From: Flavobacterium sp. HJJ
GTDB taxonomy: Bacteria > Bacteroidota > Bacteroidia > Flavobacteriales > Flavobacteriaceae
Assembly (NCBI RefSeq): GCF_015351475.1
Contig: NZ_JADKPR010000010.1
Location: 62,001-126,000, forward strand
Length of the DNA: 64,000 nucleotides
Reading direction: 5' to 3'
In this document: positions 55,405-64,000 of the stretch, one piece after another
How the letters are laid out: the number at the start of each line of letters is the position of its first letter
Position numbering within the stretch: the stretch's first letter is position 1
Position numbers and translations under genes: made by a program
Notes under the pieces: model-generated
What the model was told of the DNA's origin: nothing
Database searches by the model: none
What the model saw: only the letters and a program-made list of their open reading frames with translations

Positions 55405-58400
55405 ATGAAAAAAACTTTACTATTCATTCTTATAATACTTTCATACTTTCCGACAAAAGCTCAATGCTGGAAAACAATGGCTGCAGGATCCGAACATACA
55501 ATTGCCATTAAAACAGATGGCACCTTATGGACATGGGGGTTTAATGGTAATGGAGAACTAGGCGATGGTTCATGGACAAGCAGAAATATTCCCAAAAAGA
55601 TTGGAACTGACAAAGATTGGAAAACTATAATAACTGGATATAATCATTCGATTGCCCAAAAAACAGATGGCACTATATGGGCTTGGGGAGATAATTATTA
55701 TGGACAACTAGGTGATGGCACAAATTCGAGCAAAAACATTCCTACACAGATAGGAATCGCAAACGATTGGCAAACGATAGCAACTGGAAATCATCATACA
55801 GTTGCCGTTAAGAAAGATGGTACCTTATGGGTTTGGGGAGGAAATTATAACGGAGAATTAGGAGATGGTACCACCATAGGTAAAAATAGTCCTGTTCAGA
55901 TAGGAATTTCTAACGACTGGCAGACTGTAACAGCTGGTTTTTCCTGTACAATGGCTCTGAAAAAAGACGGTACTTTATGGGCTTGGGGAGATAATTCCAG
56001 TTGGCAATTAGCAGACGGAACCACTGCAAATAGCAGTGTACCAAAACAAATTGGAACAGCTGTTAATTGGAAATCAGTAGCTCTGGGAACTGGTCATGCA
56101 ATTGCCTTAAAAACTGACGGTACTTTATGGGCCTGGGGAAGGAACCCAAATGGAGCATTGGGAGACGGTACTGCAATAAACAGAACTGTTCCAACTCAGA
56201 TAGGAATCTCAACCGATTGGAAAACCATAGCAGTGGGAACCGACCATTCAATCGCATTAAAAACAAATGGCTCTTTGTGGACTTGGGGAAGAAATTTTTA
56301 TGGACAATTAGGAAATGGCACAACCACTGAAAGTCTTGTTCCAATACAAATAGGCGAAAATACTTGGCAGACAGCAGTTGCAGGAAGTTATCAAACTATA
56401 GGATTGAATACGGATAACTCTATATTGACTTGGGGAAGAAATTCCTATGGACAATTGGGCAATGGCACATCTACGGATAAAAAAGTGCCGACACTTATAG
56501 ACTGTCCAGGAGCATTAATGGCTACTACAAAGCAAATTAACATAAGCTGTATAAATGATATCGGCGGTTCGGCATATATAGCGTCCATTTCAGGCGGTAC
56601 AGCACCTTATTCCTACCTTTGGTCAAATGGAGCTACAACATCCTCAATTACTGGATTGAAAGCTGGTGATTATTCTTGTACGATTACAGATGCTGATATG
56701 TTATCAATCACTAAAAATTTTGTCATTATAAAGCCAAGTCCTCTTTTTGCCACAACAACAATTATAAACACCGACTGTAATGGCAACAACGGAATTATTA
56801 CCATTATGGCGAATGGAGGAACCGAACCCTACCAATATGGAATTTCGAATATGGTTTTTCAATCCTCAAATGTGTTTACTAACTTATCACCAGGAACTTA
56901 TGAACTATATGTAAAAGACTACAATGGCTGTATCGTTTCAAATACTATTACTATTACCCTAAATTATACACCTCCGCCAACCGCGACTGCACAGACGCTC
57001 TATACTAACGCAACAGTTAGCAGCTTACAGGCTGTCGGTTCTAATATTCAATGGTATAATGATCTTACAGGAGGAACAGCTTTAAATTTATCAGCTGCAC
57101 TGAAGACAGGTAAATATTATGTTTCGCAAACCATCAACGGCTGCGAAAGTTCAAGAATAGCAGTTGATGTGACAATTATGCCAGTTTCAGCAAATGGATC
57201 AATTCCAACAAATGGTCTGCTTGCTTATTACCCTTTTACTGGAAATGCTAATGATACAAGCGGAAAAGGAAACAATGGAATTGCCTCCAATGTTACTCTA
57301 ATAGAAGACAGATTTGGAAAAAGCAACAGTGCTTACTCTTTTAATGGTACAAGCAGTAACATTGAATCCAATATTGCTAATTATCCTCTTAAAGGGGGAT
57401 CGCGAACAATTACAGCCTGGTTCAAATCTTCATCTAAAATTGGCTCTCCAAATTCAGATTTTTGCCTCTTAAATTATGGAAATATAGATGACCCTAATTA
57501 TTGGTTTAAAATTAGCTTCTATAGCAAAGGCTATTTAGATATACAATTTGATTCTAAAACTATTTCGTCCCAGGAAAATTATTTTAACGATGAATGGACC
57601 TTCGTTGCATTAACTTTTGATGAAACAAATAACACTTACTCCTTATATATAAATGGAGTATATAAAATGAGCGGAACAGCCAGTTTATATACAAACGGTT
57701 TTAATAATTTTTTTAGAATAGGACGAAATAAATTAAATAACTATTTTGAAGGGGCAATTGATGATATCGGTATTTGGAATCGTGTGCTTACACAAGAAGA
57801 AATAACAGGTTTGTATACACCTGGAATCAAAGAACCTGTTACTTTAATTCCTGACCCATATTTTGAACAAAAATTAATTGATTTGAAAATCGACAACGGA
57901 ACCATCGATGGAAAAGTCCTGACATCAAAAATAAACACCATAACACAGCTAAACGTTAGCAACAGCGCAATTAAGGATTTAACAGGAATTCAAGACTTTG
58001 CACAATTAACCGATCTGTACTGTAATCAAAACCTATTAACTGCATTAAATGTAAGTAAAAACACATTTTTGAAAACTTTAGATTGTAACAACAACAAAAT
58101 AGAGGTTTTAGATATAAGTAAAAATATTGCTTTAGATACTTTAAGCTGTTATAGCAATCGATTGACCGTGCTGGATGTAAAAATAAATAAGTCTTTAAAA
58201 AAATTAGACTGCGGTTCAAACCAAATCAGTAGTCTAGATGTAAGCACAAATACCGATTTAATATTTTTGGGTTGCAATACCAGTCTATTAACAACTTTGG
58301 ATATAAGCAAAAATACTAGATTGAAGCTCCTAGATTGCCGCGAAAATAAATTAACCAGCTTGGATGTTTCTGCTATCGGTACTCTTACAGAGCTGTATTG

Positions 58401-59430
58401 CCAGTCAAATCAATTAACAAGTTTAGATGTAAGCAAAAATAAAGCTTTGGAATTTTTAAACTGTTCAAAAAATCAGTTAACCACTTTGGATATAAGCGTA
58501 AATACAGCCTTAGTCGGTTTATATTCTAATTCTAATCAATTAACGAATTTAAATCTGAAGAATGGAAACAATACTAAACTTGCCTATCTAAATTTTAAAA
58601 TAAATCCAAATTTAAGCTGTATTGAAGTTGATGATATTGATTATTCTAATACAAACTGGTCAAGTAAAAAAGATGCCACTGCAAGTTACAGCACTAATTG
58701 TACTCTTTCTTTTGTTACAATCCGGGATTCAAATTTTGAGCAGAAATTAATTGATTTAGGAATTGATACAGATGGCCTAAATGGAAAAATTACTGCAGCG
58801 AACATAAACTCAATTACCACTTTAGACCTCTCAAATAGTAATATCAAAGATTTAACCGGAATTGAAAATTTTACAGCATTAAACACTTTAGACTGCAGAA
58901 ACAATCAGCTGGTTAGCCTGGATCTTTCCAAAAACACTAATCTTCAGATTCTATACGTCACTGGTAATCCGCTTGTGTACATAAATCTGCAAAATGGAAA
59001 TAACCATAATCTTATAGTAAAATCACCAACAGGCCGAAAAAAATCCAGTGCCGGCGGAACAACCTTTTTAGGAATTACTACTTTGGGTTGTGTAAAAGTT
59101 GACAATGCTGAATATTCTAATGCAAATTGGTCTAAAATCAAAGAAACAACAACTACCTATTCTGAAACTTGTACTTTAGGTCTGGAAGATTCTCAATTTA
59201 GCAAAGCTCAAGTATATCCAAACCCAACAAAAGGCGAAATTAACATTAACAATATCTCTTTAGAGAAAGCTAATATTTACGATCTGCGGGGACAGTTGGT
59301 AAAAACATTCACCCTGGATTCAGGCAACACAAATAATACAATCAATTTATCAGGTCTTCCAAAAGGGGTTTACTTTGTATATCTAATTAATCAGGAGGCC
59401 GCTTCTGTCAAAAAAGTTATAGTTGAGTAA
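55405..59430 (+). CDS. secreted RCC1/SprB/LamG/leucine-rich-repeat protein with T9SS tail
   Basis: The 1341-residue protein has a signal peptide (about 1-19), then seven or so RCC1-type repeats (about 20-370; unit [14 protein letters not shown], each about 48 residues), two SprB/PKD-like modules (about 375-520, [34 protein letters not shown]), an Ig-like segment, a LamG/concanavalin-like domain (about 605-790, [21 protein letters not shown]), short leucine-rich repeats (about 820-1060 and again 1120-1190, LDVSKNTALxxLxC units of about 21 residues) and a type A type IX sorting domain (about 1265-1341, [14 protein letters not shown] and [21 protein letters not shown]). It is probably exported by T9SS as a surface adhesin. 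Transcribed alone. Confidence 0.9.
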   Translation: MKKTLLFILIILSYFPTKAQCWKTMAAGSEHTIAIKTDGTLWTWGFNGNGELGDGSWTSRNIPKKIGTDKDWKTIITGYNHSIAQKTDGTIWAWGDNYYGQLGDGTNSSKNIPTQIGIANDWQTIATGNHHTVAVKKDGTLWVWGGNYNGELGDGTTIGKNSPVQIGISNDWQTVTAGFSCTMALKKDGTLWAWGDNSSWQLADGTTANSSVPKQIGTAVNWKSVALGTGHAIALKTDGTLWAWGRNPNGALGDGTAINRTVPTQIGISTDWKTIAVGTDHSIALKTNGSLWTWGRNFYGQLGNGTTTESLVPIQIGENTWQTAVAGSYQTIGLNTDNSILTWGRNSYGQLGNGTSTDKKVPTLIDCPGALMATTKQINISCINDIGGSAYIASISGGTAPYSYLWSNGATTSSITGLKAGDYSCTITDADMLSITKNFVIIKPSPLFATTTIINTDCNGNNGIITIMANGGTEPYQYGISNMVFQSSNVFTNLSPGTYELYVKDYNGCIVSNTITITLNYTPPPTATAQTLYTNATVSSLQAVGSNIQWYNDLTGGTALNLSAALKTGKYYVSQTINGCESSRIAVDVTIMPVSANGSIPTNGLLAYYPFTGNANDTSGKGNNGIASNVTLIEDRFGKSNSAYSFNGTSSNIESNIANYPLKGGSRTITAWFKSSSKIGSPNSDFCLLNYGNIDDPNYWFKISFYSKGYLDIQFDSKTISSQENYFNDEWTFVALTFDETNNTYSLYINGVYKMSGTASLYTNGFNNFFRIGRNKLNNYFEGAIDDIGIWNRVLTQEEITGLYTPGIKEPVTLIPDPYFEQKLIDLKIDNGTIDGKVLTSKINTITQLNVSNSAIKDLTGIQDFAQLTDLYCNQNLLTALNVSKNTFLKTLDCNNNKIEVLDISKNIALDTLSCYSNRLTVLDVKINKSLKKLDCGSNQISSLDVSTNTDLIFLGCNTSLLTTLDISKNTRLKLLDCRENKLTSLDVSAIGTLTELYCQSNQLTSLDVSKNKALEFLNCSKNQLTTLDISVNTALVGLYSNSNQLTNLNLKNGNNTKLAYLNFKINPNLSCIEVDDIDYSNTNWSSKKDATASYSTNCTLSFVTIRDSNFEQKLIDLGIDTDGLNGKITAANINSITTLDLSNSNIKDLTGIENFTALNTLDCRNNQLVSLDLSKNTNLQILYVTGNPLVYINLQNGNNHNLIVKSPTGRKKSSAGGTTFLGITTLGCVKVDNAEYSNANWSKIKETTTTYSETCTLGLEDSQFSKAQVYPNPTKGEININNISLEKANIYDLRGQLVKTFTLDSGNTNNTINLSGLPKGVYFVYLINQEAASVKKVIVE

Positions 59431-59447
59431 ATTTACTTTGTTGAACA

Positions 59448-59487
59448 AAAAAACCACATTCTCATTAATTAGAAAATGTGGTTTTTT
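59448..59487. terminator. bidirectional terminator
   Basis: AAAAAACCACATT (59448-59460) pairs perfectly with AATGTGGTTTTTT (59475-59487). Between convergent genes. Confidence 0.9.
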
Positions 59488-59490
59488 GTT

Positions 59491-60351
59491 TTAAAAAATA
59501 TCCGAGCAGCTAAACCGCTCTTTCAGCCTTACCCCCTTTTCGGTATGCTCAACAGTAATAATTTCGTTATGCGCATCGTGTTCCAAAAACAGATAGTAAT
59601 TATTATCGGCGGCGGCATTCAGGAATTTTGACTTCTCAGGCATTGTTAACAAAGGTCTTGTATCATATCCCATTACATAAGGTAAAGGCAAATGTCCTGC
59701 TGTAGGAATCAAGTCTGCACAAAAAACAATCGTTTTACCTTGATACTGAATATGCGGAATCATCATTTTCTCGGTATGCCCATCAACATAAAAAATTCCA
59801 AATCCCAATTCATCTGAAACTGCAAAATCACTTTCGGATTTCAGAATAAAATTGAGCTGACCGCTTTCCTGCATCGGTAAAATATTCTCAGCTAAAAAAG
59901 ATGCTTTTTCTCTGGCGTTTGGCTTTGTTGCCCATTCCCAATGGTTTTCGTTGGTCCAAAATTTAGCATTTTTAAAAGCGGGTTCATAACCCGTTTTGTC
60001 TTTGTTCCATTGGATACTGCCGCCACAATGGTCAAAATGCAGATGCGTCATAAAAATATCAGTAATATCGTCGCGGTGAAAACCATATTTAGCCAATGAT
60101 TTGTCCATAGAATGCGTTCCCCAAAGCGAGTAATATCCAAAAAATTTCTCTGACTGTTTATTCCCCATTCCCGTATCAATCAAAATCAATCGATTTCCGT
60201 CTTCAATCAGCAGACAGCGTGCTGCAATATCAATCAGATTATTTTTGTCGGCTGGATTGGTTTTGTTCCAGATAGTTTTTGGCACAACGCCAAACATTGC
60301 GCCTCCATCAAGTTTAAAATTGCCGGTTTCTATGGGATAAAGTTTCATCAA
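59491..60351 (-). CDS. metallo-beta-lactamase fold hydrolase
   Basis: The 286-residue protein has the zinc motif H103-x-H105-x-D107-H108 (THLHFDHCGG), LIDTGMGNKQ upstream and later VDGHTEKMM and FLEHDAHNEII. It resembles the AttM/quorum-quenching lactonase-like subgroup of the fold in length and motif order, but the substrate is not predictable. No signal peptide, so cytoplasmic. Two adjacent ATGs (60351 and 60348) are possible starts. Divergent from the suf operon. Confidence 0.85.
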   Translation of the reverse strand: MMKLYPIETGNFKLDGGAMFGVVPKTIWNKTNPADKNNLIDIAARCLLIEDGNRLILIDTGMGNKQSEKFFGYYSLWGTHSMDKSLAKYGFHRDDITDIFMTHLHFDHCGGSIQWNKDKTGYEPAFKNAKFWTNENHWEWATKPNAREKASFLAENILPMQESGQLNFILKSESDFAVSDELGFGIFYVDGHTEKMMIPHIQYQGKTIVFCADLIPTAGHLPLPYVMGYDTRPLLTMPEKSKFLNAAADNNYYLFLEHDAHNEIITVEHTEKGVRLKERFSCSDIF

Positions 60352-60482
60352 TATATTTTAAAGTTAAAAAACAATGCAATTTACCAAAATCTTATGGCTT
60401 AAATCCTCCTCATATAACAAATTTCTATCTGGATATTAGTTATATAAATGTTATCAGTTATGAAAAAAAGCATTTTATATAG

Positions 60483-60490
60483 TATCTTTG
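60483..60490 (+). promoter_or_regulatory. -7 element TATCTTTG of the suf operon
   Basis: Exact TAnnTTTG followed by C, 114 bp before the sufA-like start codon. The -33 region has no TTG, so it may depend on an activator or be weak. Confidence 0.5.
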
Positions 60491-60604
60491 CAGTTAATTT
60501 AGACGAAATAAAGATTAGGATTTAGAGAAGCTTACAGAAATTGTGCTGACTACAGAACTCACAATAAGTTATTTAATTCTAAAAAAATTTAAAAAAAAAC
60601 TAAG

Positions 60605-60934
60605 ATGATACAAGTTTCTGATACTGCCAAAAAGAAAATCATCGATTTGATGAAAGATGATGGTTATGATGCTGCTATAGACTACGTAAGAGTAGGTGTA
60701 AAAAGCGGTGGTTGCTCTGGTTTGTCATATGATTTGAAATTTGACAAAAACAAAGGCGAAGATGATAAAATATTTGAAGACAACGAAATAAAAATTGCAG
60801 TCGAAAAAAAATCGTTCCTTTATTTAGCAGGAACAATTTTAGAATTTTCTGGAGGATTAAATGGCAAAGGATTTGTCTTTAATAATCCAAATGCTAATAG
60901 GACCTGCGGTTGTGGGGAATCGTTCTCACTTTAG
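60605..60934 (+). CDS. sufA: A-type Fe-S cluster assembly protein (SufA/IscA family)
   Basis: The 109-residue protein has the three conserved cysteines of A-type carriers: C37 (KSGGCSGLSYDLKF) and C101-x-C103 near the C-terminus (TCGCGESF). Length is typical. It is the first gene of the suf operon and transfers assembled clusters to client proteins. A hairpin of AGTC-type 7-nt repeats separates it from sufB. Confidence 0.94.
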   Translation: MIQVSDTAKKKIIDLMKDDGYDAAIDYVRVGVKSGGCSGLSYDLKFDKNKGEDDKIFEDNEIKIAVEKKSFLYLAGTILEFSGGLNGKGFVFNNPNANRTCGCGESFSL

Positions 60935-60940
60935 TCAAAT

Positions 60941-61009
60941 GTCGAAAGTCATAAAGTCGAAAGACCATATAATGACTTTCTAACTTTAGACTTTCAAACT
61001 TTAAGACTT
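60941..61009. repeat. ORF-less inverted repeat in the suf operon (AGTCGAA units)
   Basis: GTCGAAAGTCATAAAGTC-type units at 60941-60963 face CTTTC and AGACTTTC-type complements at 60976-61009. The stem is imperfect (small gap) with a 12-nt loop. The unit sequence reappears at 63739-63770 in front of the second four-helix-bundle gene, so this is the gene-free form of that element. Confidence 0.65.
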
Positions 61010-61013
61010 AAAA

Positions 61014-62462
61014 ATGAATAAATACACCGAAGACGATTTAAAAATCGAATTAGAGACCAAAGAATATGAGTACGGATTTTATACTGAATTAGAATCCGAA
61101 ACTTTTCCTATTGGTTTAAACGAAGATATTGTTCGAGCGATCTCCCAAAAGAAAGACGAGCCGCAATGGATGACCGACTGGCGCATAGAAGCTTTTCGCG
61201 CCTGGCAGGAAATGATTGAGCCGGAATGGGCAAATGTTAATTATATAAAACCCGATTTTCAGGCAATTTCCTATTATTCAGCTCCTAAAAAAGCGGATCC
61301 AAACAAGACTCTTGACGATGTAGATCCAGAACTTTTGGAAATGTACAAAAAGTTAGGAATCTCAATCGATGAGCAAAAAAAGATGAACAACATCGCTATG
61401 GATATTGTGGTTGACTCCGTTTCGGTTGCGACTACATTCAAAGCGACATTGGCCGAGAAAGGAATAATCTTCATGAGTATTTCTGAAGCGATCAAAGAAC
61501 ATCCTGAATTAGTCCGTAAACATCTCGGTACTGTTGTTCCTCAAAAAGACAACTTCTATGCGGCCTTGAATTCGGCTGTTTTCTCAGACGGATCTTTCTG
61601 TTATATTCCAAAAGGCGTTCGCTGTCCAATGGAACTCTCTACTTATTTTAGAATCAATCAAGCAGGAACCGGACAATTCGAAAGAACTTTATTAGTTGCT
61701 GACGAAGGAAGTTATGTCTCTTACCTAGAAGGATGTACTGCTCCAACCCGTGATGAAAACCAATTGCATGCTGCAGTTGTAGAATTAATCGCTTTGGAAG
61801 GTGCTGAAATAAAATATTCTACAGTTCAAAACTGGTATCCAGGAAATAAAGAAGGTAAAGGCGGGGTTTTCAATTTTGTAACCAAAAGAGGATTGTGTGA
61901 GAATAATGCAAAAATCTCCTGGACACAAGTAGAAACAGGATCTGCAATTACTTGGAAATATCCATCTGTTGTTTTAAAAGGAGATAACTCTATCGGAGAA
62001 TTTTATTCGATTGCTGTTACCAATAATTTCCAGCAGGCAGATACAGGAACCAAAATGATTCACTTGGGTAAAAACAGTAAATCAACTATTATTTCCAAAG
62101 GAATTTCTGCAGGAAAATCACAAAACAGTTATAGAGGTTTAGTGCAAATTAGTGCAAGAGCAGAAAACGCCAGAAACTTTTCGCAATGTGACTCTTTATT
62201 AATGGGTAACAATTGTGGAGCGCATACTTTCCCTTACATCGAAAGCAAAAATCCATCGGCCAAAATAGAACACGAAGCGACAACCAGTAAAATTGGTGAA
62301 GATCAGGTTTTCTATTGCAACCAACGCGGAATCCCAACTGAAAAAGCAATTGCACTTATCGTAAATGGTTTCAGTAAAGACGTGTTGAACAAATTGCCAA
62401 TGGAGTTTGCTGTGGAAGCACAAAAATTATTGGAAATTTCATTGGAAGGAAGTGTTGGTTAA
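61014..62462 (+). CDS. sufB: Fe-S cluster scaffold subunit SufB
   Basis: The 482-residue SufB has the characteristic N-terminus ([31 protein letters not shown]) and beta-helix core ([56 protein letters not shown]). The conserved Cys in [18 protein letters not shown] is present. It forms the SufBC2D scaffold. Full length. Confidence 0.97.
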   Translation: MNKYTEDDLKIELETKEYEYGFYTELESETFPIGLNEDIVRAISQKKDEPQWMTDWRIEAFRAWQEMIEPEWANVNYIKPDFQAISYYSAPKKADPNKTLDDVDPELLEMYKKLGISIDEQKKMNNIAMDIVVDSVSVATTFKATLAEKGIIFMSISEAIKEHPELVRKHLGTVVPQKDNFYAALNSAVFSDGSFCYIPKGVRCPMELSTYFRINQAGTGQFERTLLVADEGSYVSYLEGCTAPTRDENQLHAAVVELIALEGAEIKYSTVQNWYPGNKEGKGGVFNFVTKRGLCENNAKISWTQVETGSAITWKYPSVVLKGDNSIGEFYSIAVTNNFQQADTGTKMIHLGKNSKSTIISKGISAGKSQNSYRGLVQISARAENARNFSQCDSLLMGNNCGAHTFPYIESKNPSAKIEHEATTSKIGEDQVFYCNQRGIPTEKAIALIVNGFSKDVLNKLPMEFAVEAQKLLEISLEGSVG

Positions 62463-62465
62463 GAA

Positions 62466-62975
62466 TTGTTTAAAGTTTAAGGTTTAAAGTTGTTGGACTG
62501 AATTATAAGAATTTTCGGTAACTTTAAACAAAGAAAACTTTAAACAAAAAATATGGCAACAATAAGTCGATTTGAAGATTTAGAAATTTGGAAAGAAGCC
62601 AGACGATTAGCGAAAGAAATTCAAATTATTTCTTTGGAAACAGAATTGAAGAATGATTTTAGATTTAAAGATCAAATAAAAGCTTCCTCAGGTTCTGTAA
62701 TGGATAATATAGCAGAAGGATTTGAAAGAAATGGAAATTTAGAATTTCGACAATTTTTATCAATCGCAAAGGGTTCTGCAGGAGAAACAAGATCTCAACT
62801 CTACAGAGTTTTTGATTTTGGTTATATTAAAGAAGATAAATTTGAAATTCTGAAAACAGATTTTGAAAATTTAAGTGGTAAAATAAACAATTTTATATCA
62901 TATTTAAACAAGAAAGATTTTAAAGGCACTAAGTTTCAGTAACTACAAGAACTTTAAACTTTAAACTTTAAACAA
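62466..62975. repeat. inverted repeat enclosing a four-helix-bundle gene (GTTTAAA heptamers)
   Basis: Left arm 62466-62490 and right arm 62951-62975 are complementary at 24 of 25 positions; both are runs of GTTTAAA. A third arm in right-hand orientation, 62520-62547, lies just before the gene and can pair with the left arm in a smaller hairpin. The outer loop of about 460 nt holds the gene at 62553-62942. Layout and loop size match the element at 6838-7382 although the repeat sequence differs. Confidence 0.85.
62553..62942 (+). CDS. four-helix-bundle protein inside the suf operon
   Basis: The 129-residue protein has the family pattern [17 protein letters not shown], then the signature [19 protein letters not shown] and [20 protein letters not shown]. 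It is related to proteins encoded in 23S rRNA intervening sequences and, more distantly, to Avd of diversity-generating retroelements. It lies between sufB and sufC, same strand, framed by GTTTAAA inverted repeats. Since SufB and SufC form one complex, the gene is likely an insertion between them and not a Suf component. Function unknown. Confidence 0.85.
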   Translation: MATISRFEDLEIWKEARRLAKEIQIISLETELKNDFRFKDQIKASSGSVMDNIAEGFERNGNLEFRQFLSIAKGSAGETRSQLYRVFDFGYIKEDKFEILKTDFENLSGKINNFISYLNKKDFKGTKFQ

Positions 62976-62984
62976 ATAAAACGG

Positions 62985-63737
62985 ATGTTAAGCATAAAAA
63001 ATTTACACGCCTCAATAGGTGACAAAGAAATATTAAAAGGAATTAACCTTGAGATAAAAGCTGGAGAAGTACACGCTATAATGGGACCTAACGGTGCCGG
63101 AAAAAGTACTTTATCTGCTGTAATTGCTGGAAACGAAAACTACGAAGTAACTGATGGAGAAGTAATTTTGGACGGAGAAGATCTTGCCGAATTAGCTCCG
63201 GAAGAAAGAGCACACAAAGGAGTTTTCCTTTCGTTCCAATATCCTGTAGAAATCCCAGGTGTTTCGGTAACCAATTTTATGAGATCGGCAATCAACGAAA
63301 CCCGTAAAGCCAAAGGCCAGGAAGAAATGCCAGCAAATGAAATGCTGAAATTGATTCGTGAAAAATCGGAATTATTGGAAATCGACAGAAAATTTCTTTC
63401 CCGTTCCTTAAACGAAGGATTTTCTGGAGGAGAAAAAAAACGTAACGAGATTTTCCAAATGGCAATGTTAGAGCCAAAATTAGCTATCCTTGACGAAACC
63501 GATTCTGGATTGGATATTGATGCGCTTCGTATCGTTGCCAATGGTGTAAACAAATTGAAAAGCGAGAAAAACGCAGTAGTTGTAATTACGCACTACCAAA
63601 GATTATTGGATTATATCGTTCCTGATTTTGTTCACGTTCTTTACAACGGAAAAATCGTGAAATCTGGTGATGCGTCGCTTGCACACGAATTAGAAGACAA
63701 AGGATACGACTGGATCAAACAAGAACAAGAAGCGTAA
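62985..63737 (+). CDS. sufC: Fe-S assembly ATPase SufC
   Basis: The 250-residue ABC-type ATPase has Walker [10 protein letters not shown] (Lys40), the SufC-type signature [11 protein letters not shown] and Walker [15 protein letters not shown], followed by the switch His in [13 protein letters not shown]. It powers the SufBCD scaffold. Full length. sufD would be expected after the next four-helix-bundle gene, outside the window. Confidence 0.97.
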   Translation: MLSIKNLHASIGDKEILKGINLEIKAGEVHAIMGPNGAGKSTLSAVIAGNENYEVTDGEVILDGEDLAELAPEERAHKGVFLSFQYPVEIPGVSVTNFMRSAINETRKAKGQEEMPANEMLKLIREKSELLEIDRKFLSRSLNEGFSGGEKKRNEIFQMAMLEPKLAILDETDSGLDIDALRIVANGVNKLKSEKNAVVVITHYQRLLDYIVPDFVHVLYNGKIVKSGDASLAHELEDKGYDWIKQEQEA

Positions 63738-63738
63738 T

Positions 63739-63770
63739 AGTCGAAGGTCAAAAGTCTTAAAGTCAAAAGA
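63739..63770 (+). repeat. AGTC heptamer arm in front of the third four-helix-bundle gene
   Basis: Units AGTCGAA, GGTCAAA, AGTCTTA and AGTCAAA follow each other between the sufC stop and the next ATG. By analogy with the other two loci this is the left arm of an inverted repeat whose right arm should lie beyond the end of the window. Confidence 0.6.
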
Positions 63771-63778
63771 AAAAGTGA

Positions 63779-64000
63779 ATGGGTAAATTTAATTCTTTCG
63801 AAGAAATTAATTCTTGGCAAAAATCAAGAATATTCAACAAAAGAATATATTTAATTACTGAATCTTCAACTTTTAAAAAAGACTTTGATTTTGTTAGACA
63901 AATTAGGCGAGCATCAATTTCAATATCATCAAACATAGCTGAAGGTTTTGAAAGAAATACAGATAAAGAGTTTATTTACTTTTTATATGTTGCCAAAGCA
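63779..64000 (+). CDS. four-helix-bundle protein (partial, 3' end outside window)
   Basis: The first 74 codons read GKFNSFEEINSWQKSRIFNK, then [23 protein letters not shown] and EFIYFLYVAKA, with the family signature [12 protein letters not shown]. The start was chosen as the first ATG, 41 bp after sufC. Second four-helix-bundle gene in this suf operon; its sequence is clearly different from the one at 62553 and it was therefore not produced by a recent duplication. Function unknown. Confidence 0.8.
   Translation, partial: MGKFNSFEEINSWQKSRIFNKRIYLITESSTFKKDFDFVRQIRRASISISSNIAEGFERNTDKEFIYFLYVAKA

Overview
The window is chromosomal DNA of a Bacteroidota bacterium, most likely a Flavobacterium or close relative. 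The evidence is a low-GC sequence, a complete Bat (aerotolerance) locus, a SusC/SusD polysaccharide locus, a type IX secretion C-terminal sorting domain, promoters of the TAnnTTTG type with a TTG about 19 bases upstream, and almost no Shine-Dalgarno sequences. No rRNA, tRNA, CRISPR array or complete insertion sequence was found.

Layout. 1-9320 (minus): moxR, DUF58, a four-helix-bundle gene, a BatD-like membrane protein, batA, batB, batC, batD and the start of batE, one inner-membrane/periplasmic stress module. 9544-23812: mixed housekeeping genes (aldo/keto reductase, AlbA_2 protein, metallophosphatase, small beta-barrel, ALDH7-type dehydrogenase, class II cyclic-nucleotide phosphodiesterase, endonuclease/exonuclease/phosphatase, LD-carboxypeptidase, YraN, ACT-like protein) and a D-lactate dehydrogenase-type flavo-Fe/S enzyme split over two genes. 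24214-36091 (plus): an alpha-glucan utilisation locus, with ECF sigma factor, FecR anti-sigma, SusC with STN domain, SusD, SusE, a GH13 lipoprotein amylase and a GH97 alpha-glucosidase. 36256-49913: SDR and AraC regulator, a toxin-antitoxin pair (MqsR-like toxin, Panacea/DUF4065 antitoxin), mfd with an overlapping lipoprotein gene, an epimerase, a large GH63/MGH1-like glucosidase and a solitary KAP NTPase. 50299-50965: a 22-bp tandem array and a GC-rich structured element. 50993-59430: M1 and S8 peptidases and a 1341-residue secreted RCC1/SprB/LamG/LRR protein. 59491-64000: an MBL hydrolase and the start of a suf operon (sufA-like, sufB, sufC) interrupted by two four-helix-bundle genes.

The most unusual signal is a class of intergenic inverted repeats built from 7-nt units whose sequence changes from locus to locus. 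In two places the arms enclose a four-helix-bundle (23S intervening-sequence-protein-like) gene: 46-50 nt arms around 6918-7277, and 25 nt arms with one mismatch around 62553-62942. The same repeat family also occurs without a gene, as short hairpins in the same operons (4111-4180 and 60941-61009). This recalls the stem-plus-ORF layout of 23S rRNA intervening sequences, but placed between genes of protein-coding operons. Other non-coding finds are a 207-bp terminal-inverted-repeat element with a perfect 9-bp target duplication, inserted into a dispersed GC-rich hairpin element that has a second copy at 20636-20710, and a pair of long dispersed repeats at 45092-45451 and 54910-55077.
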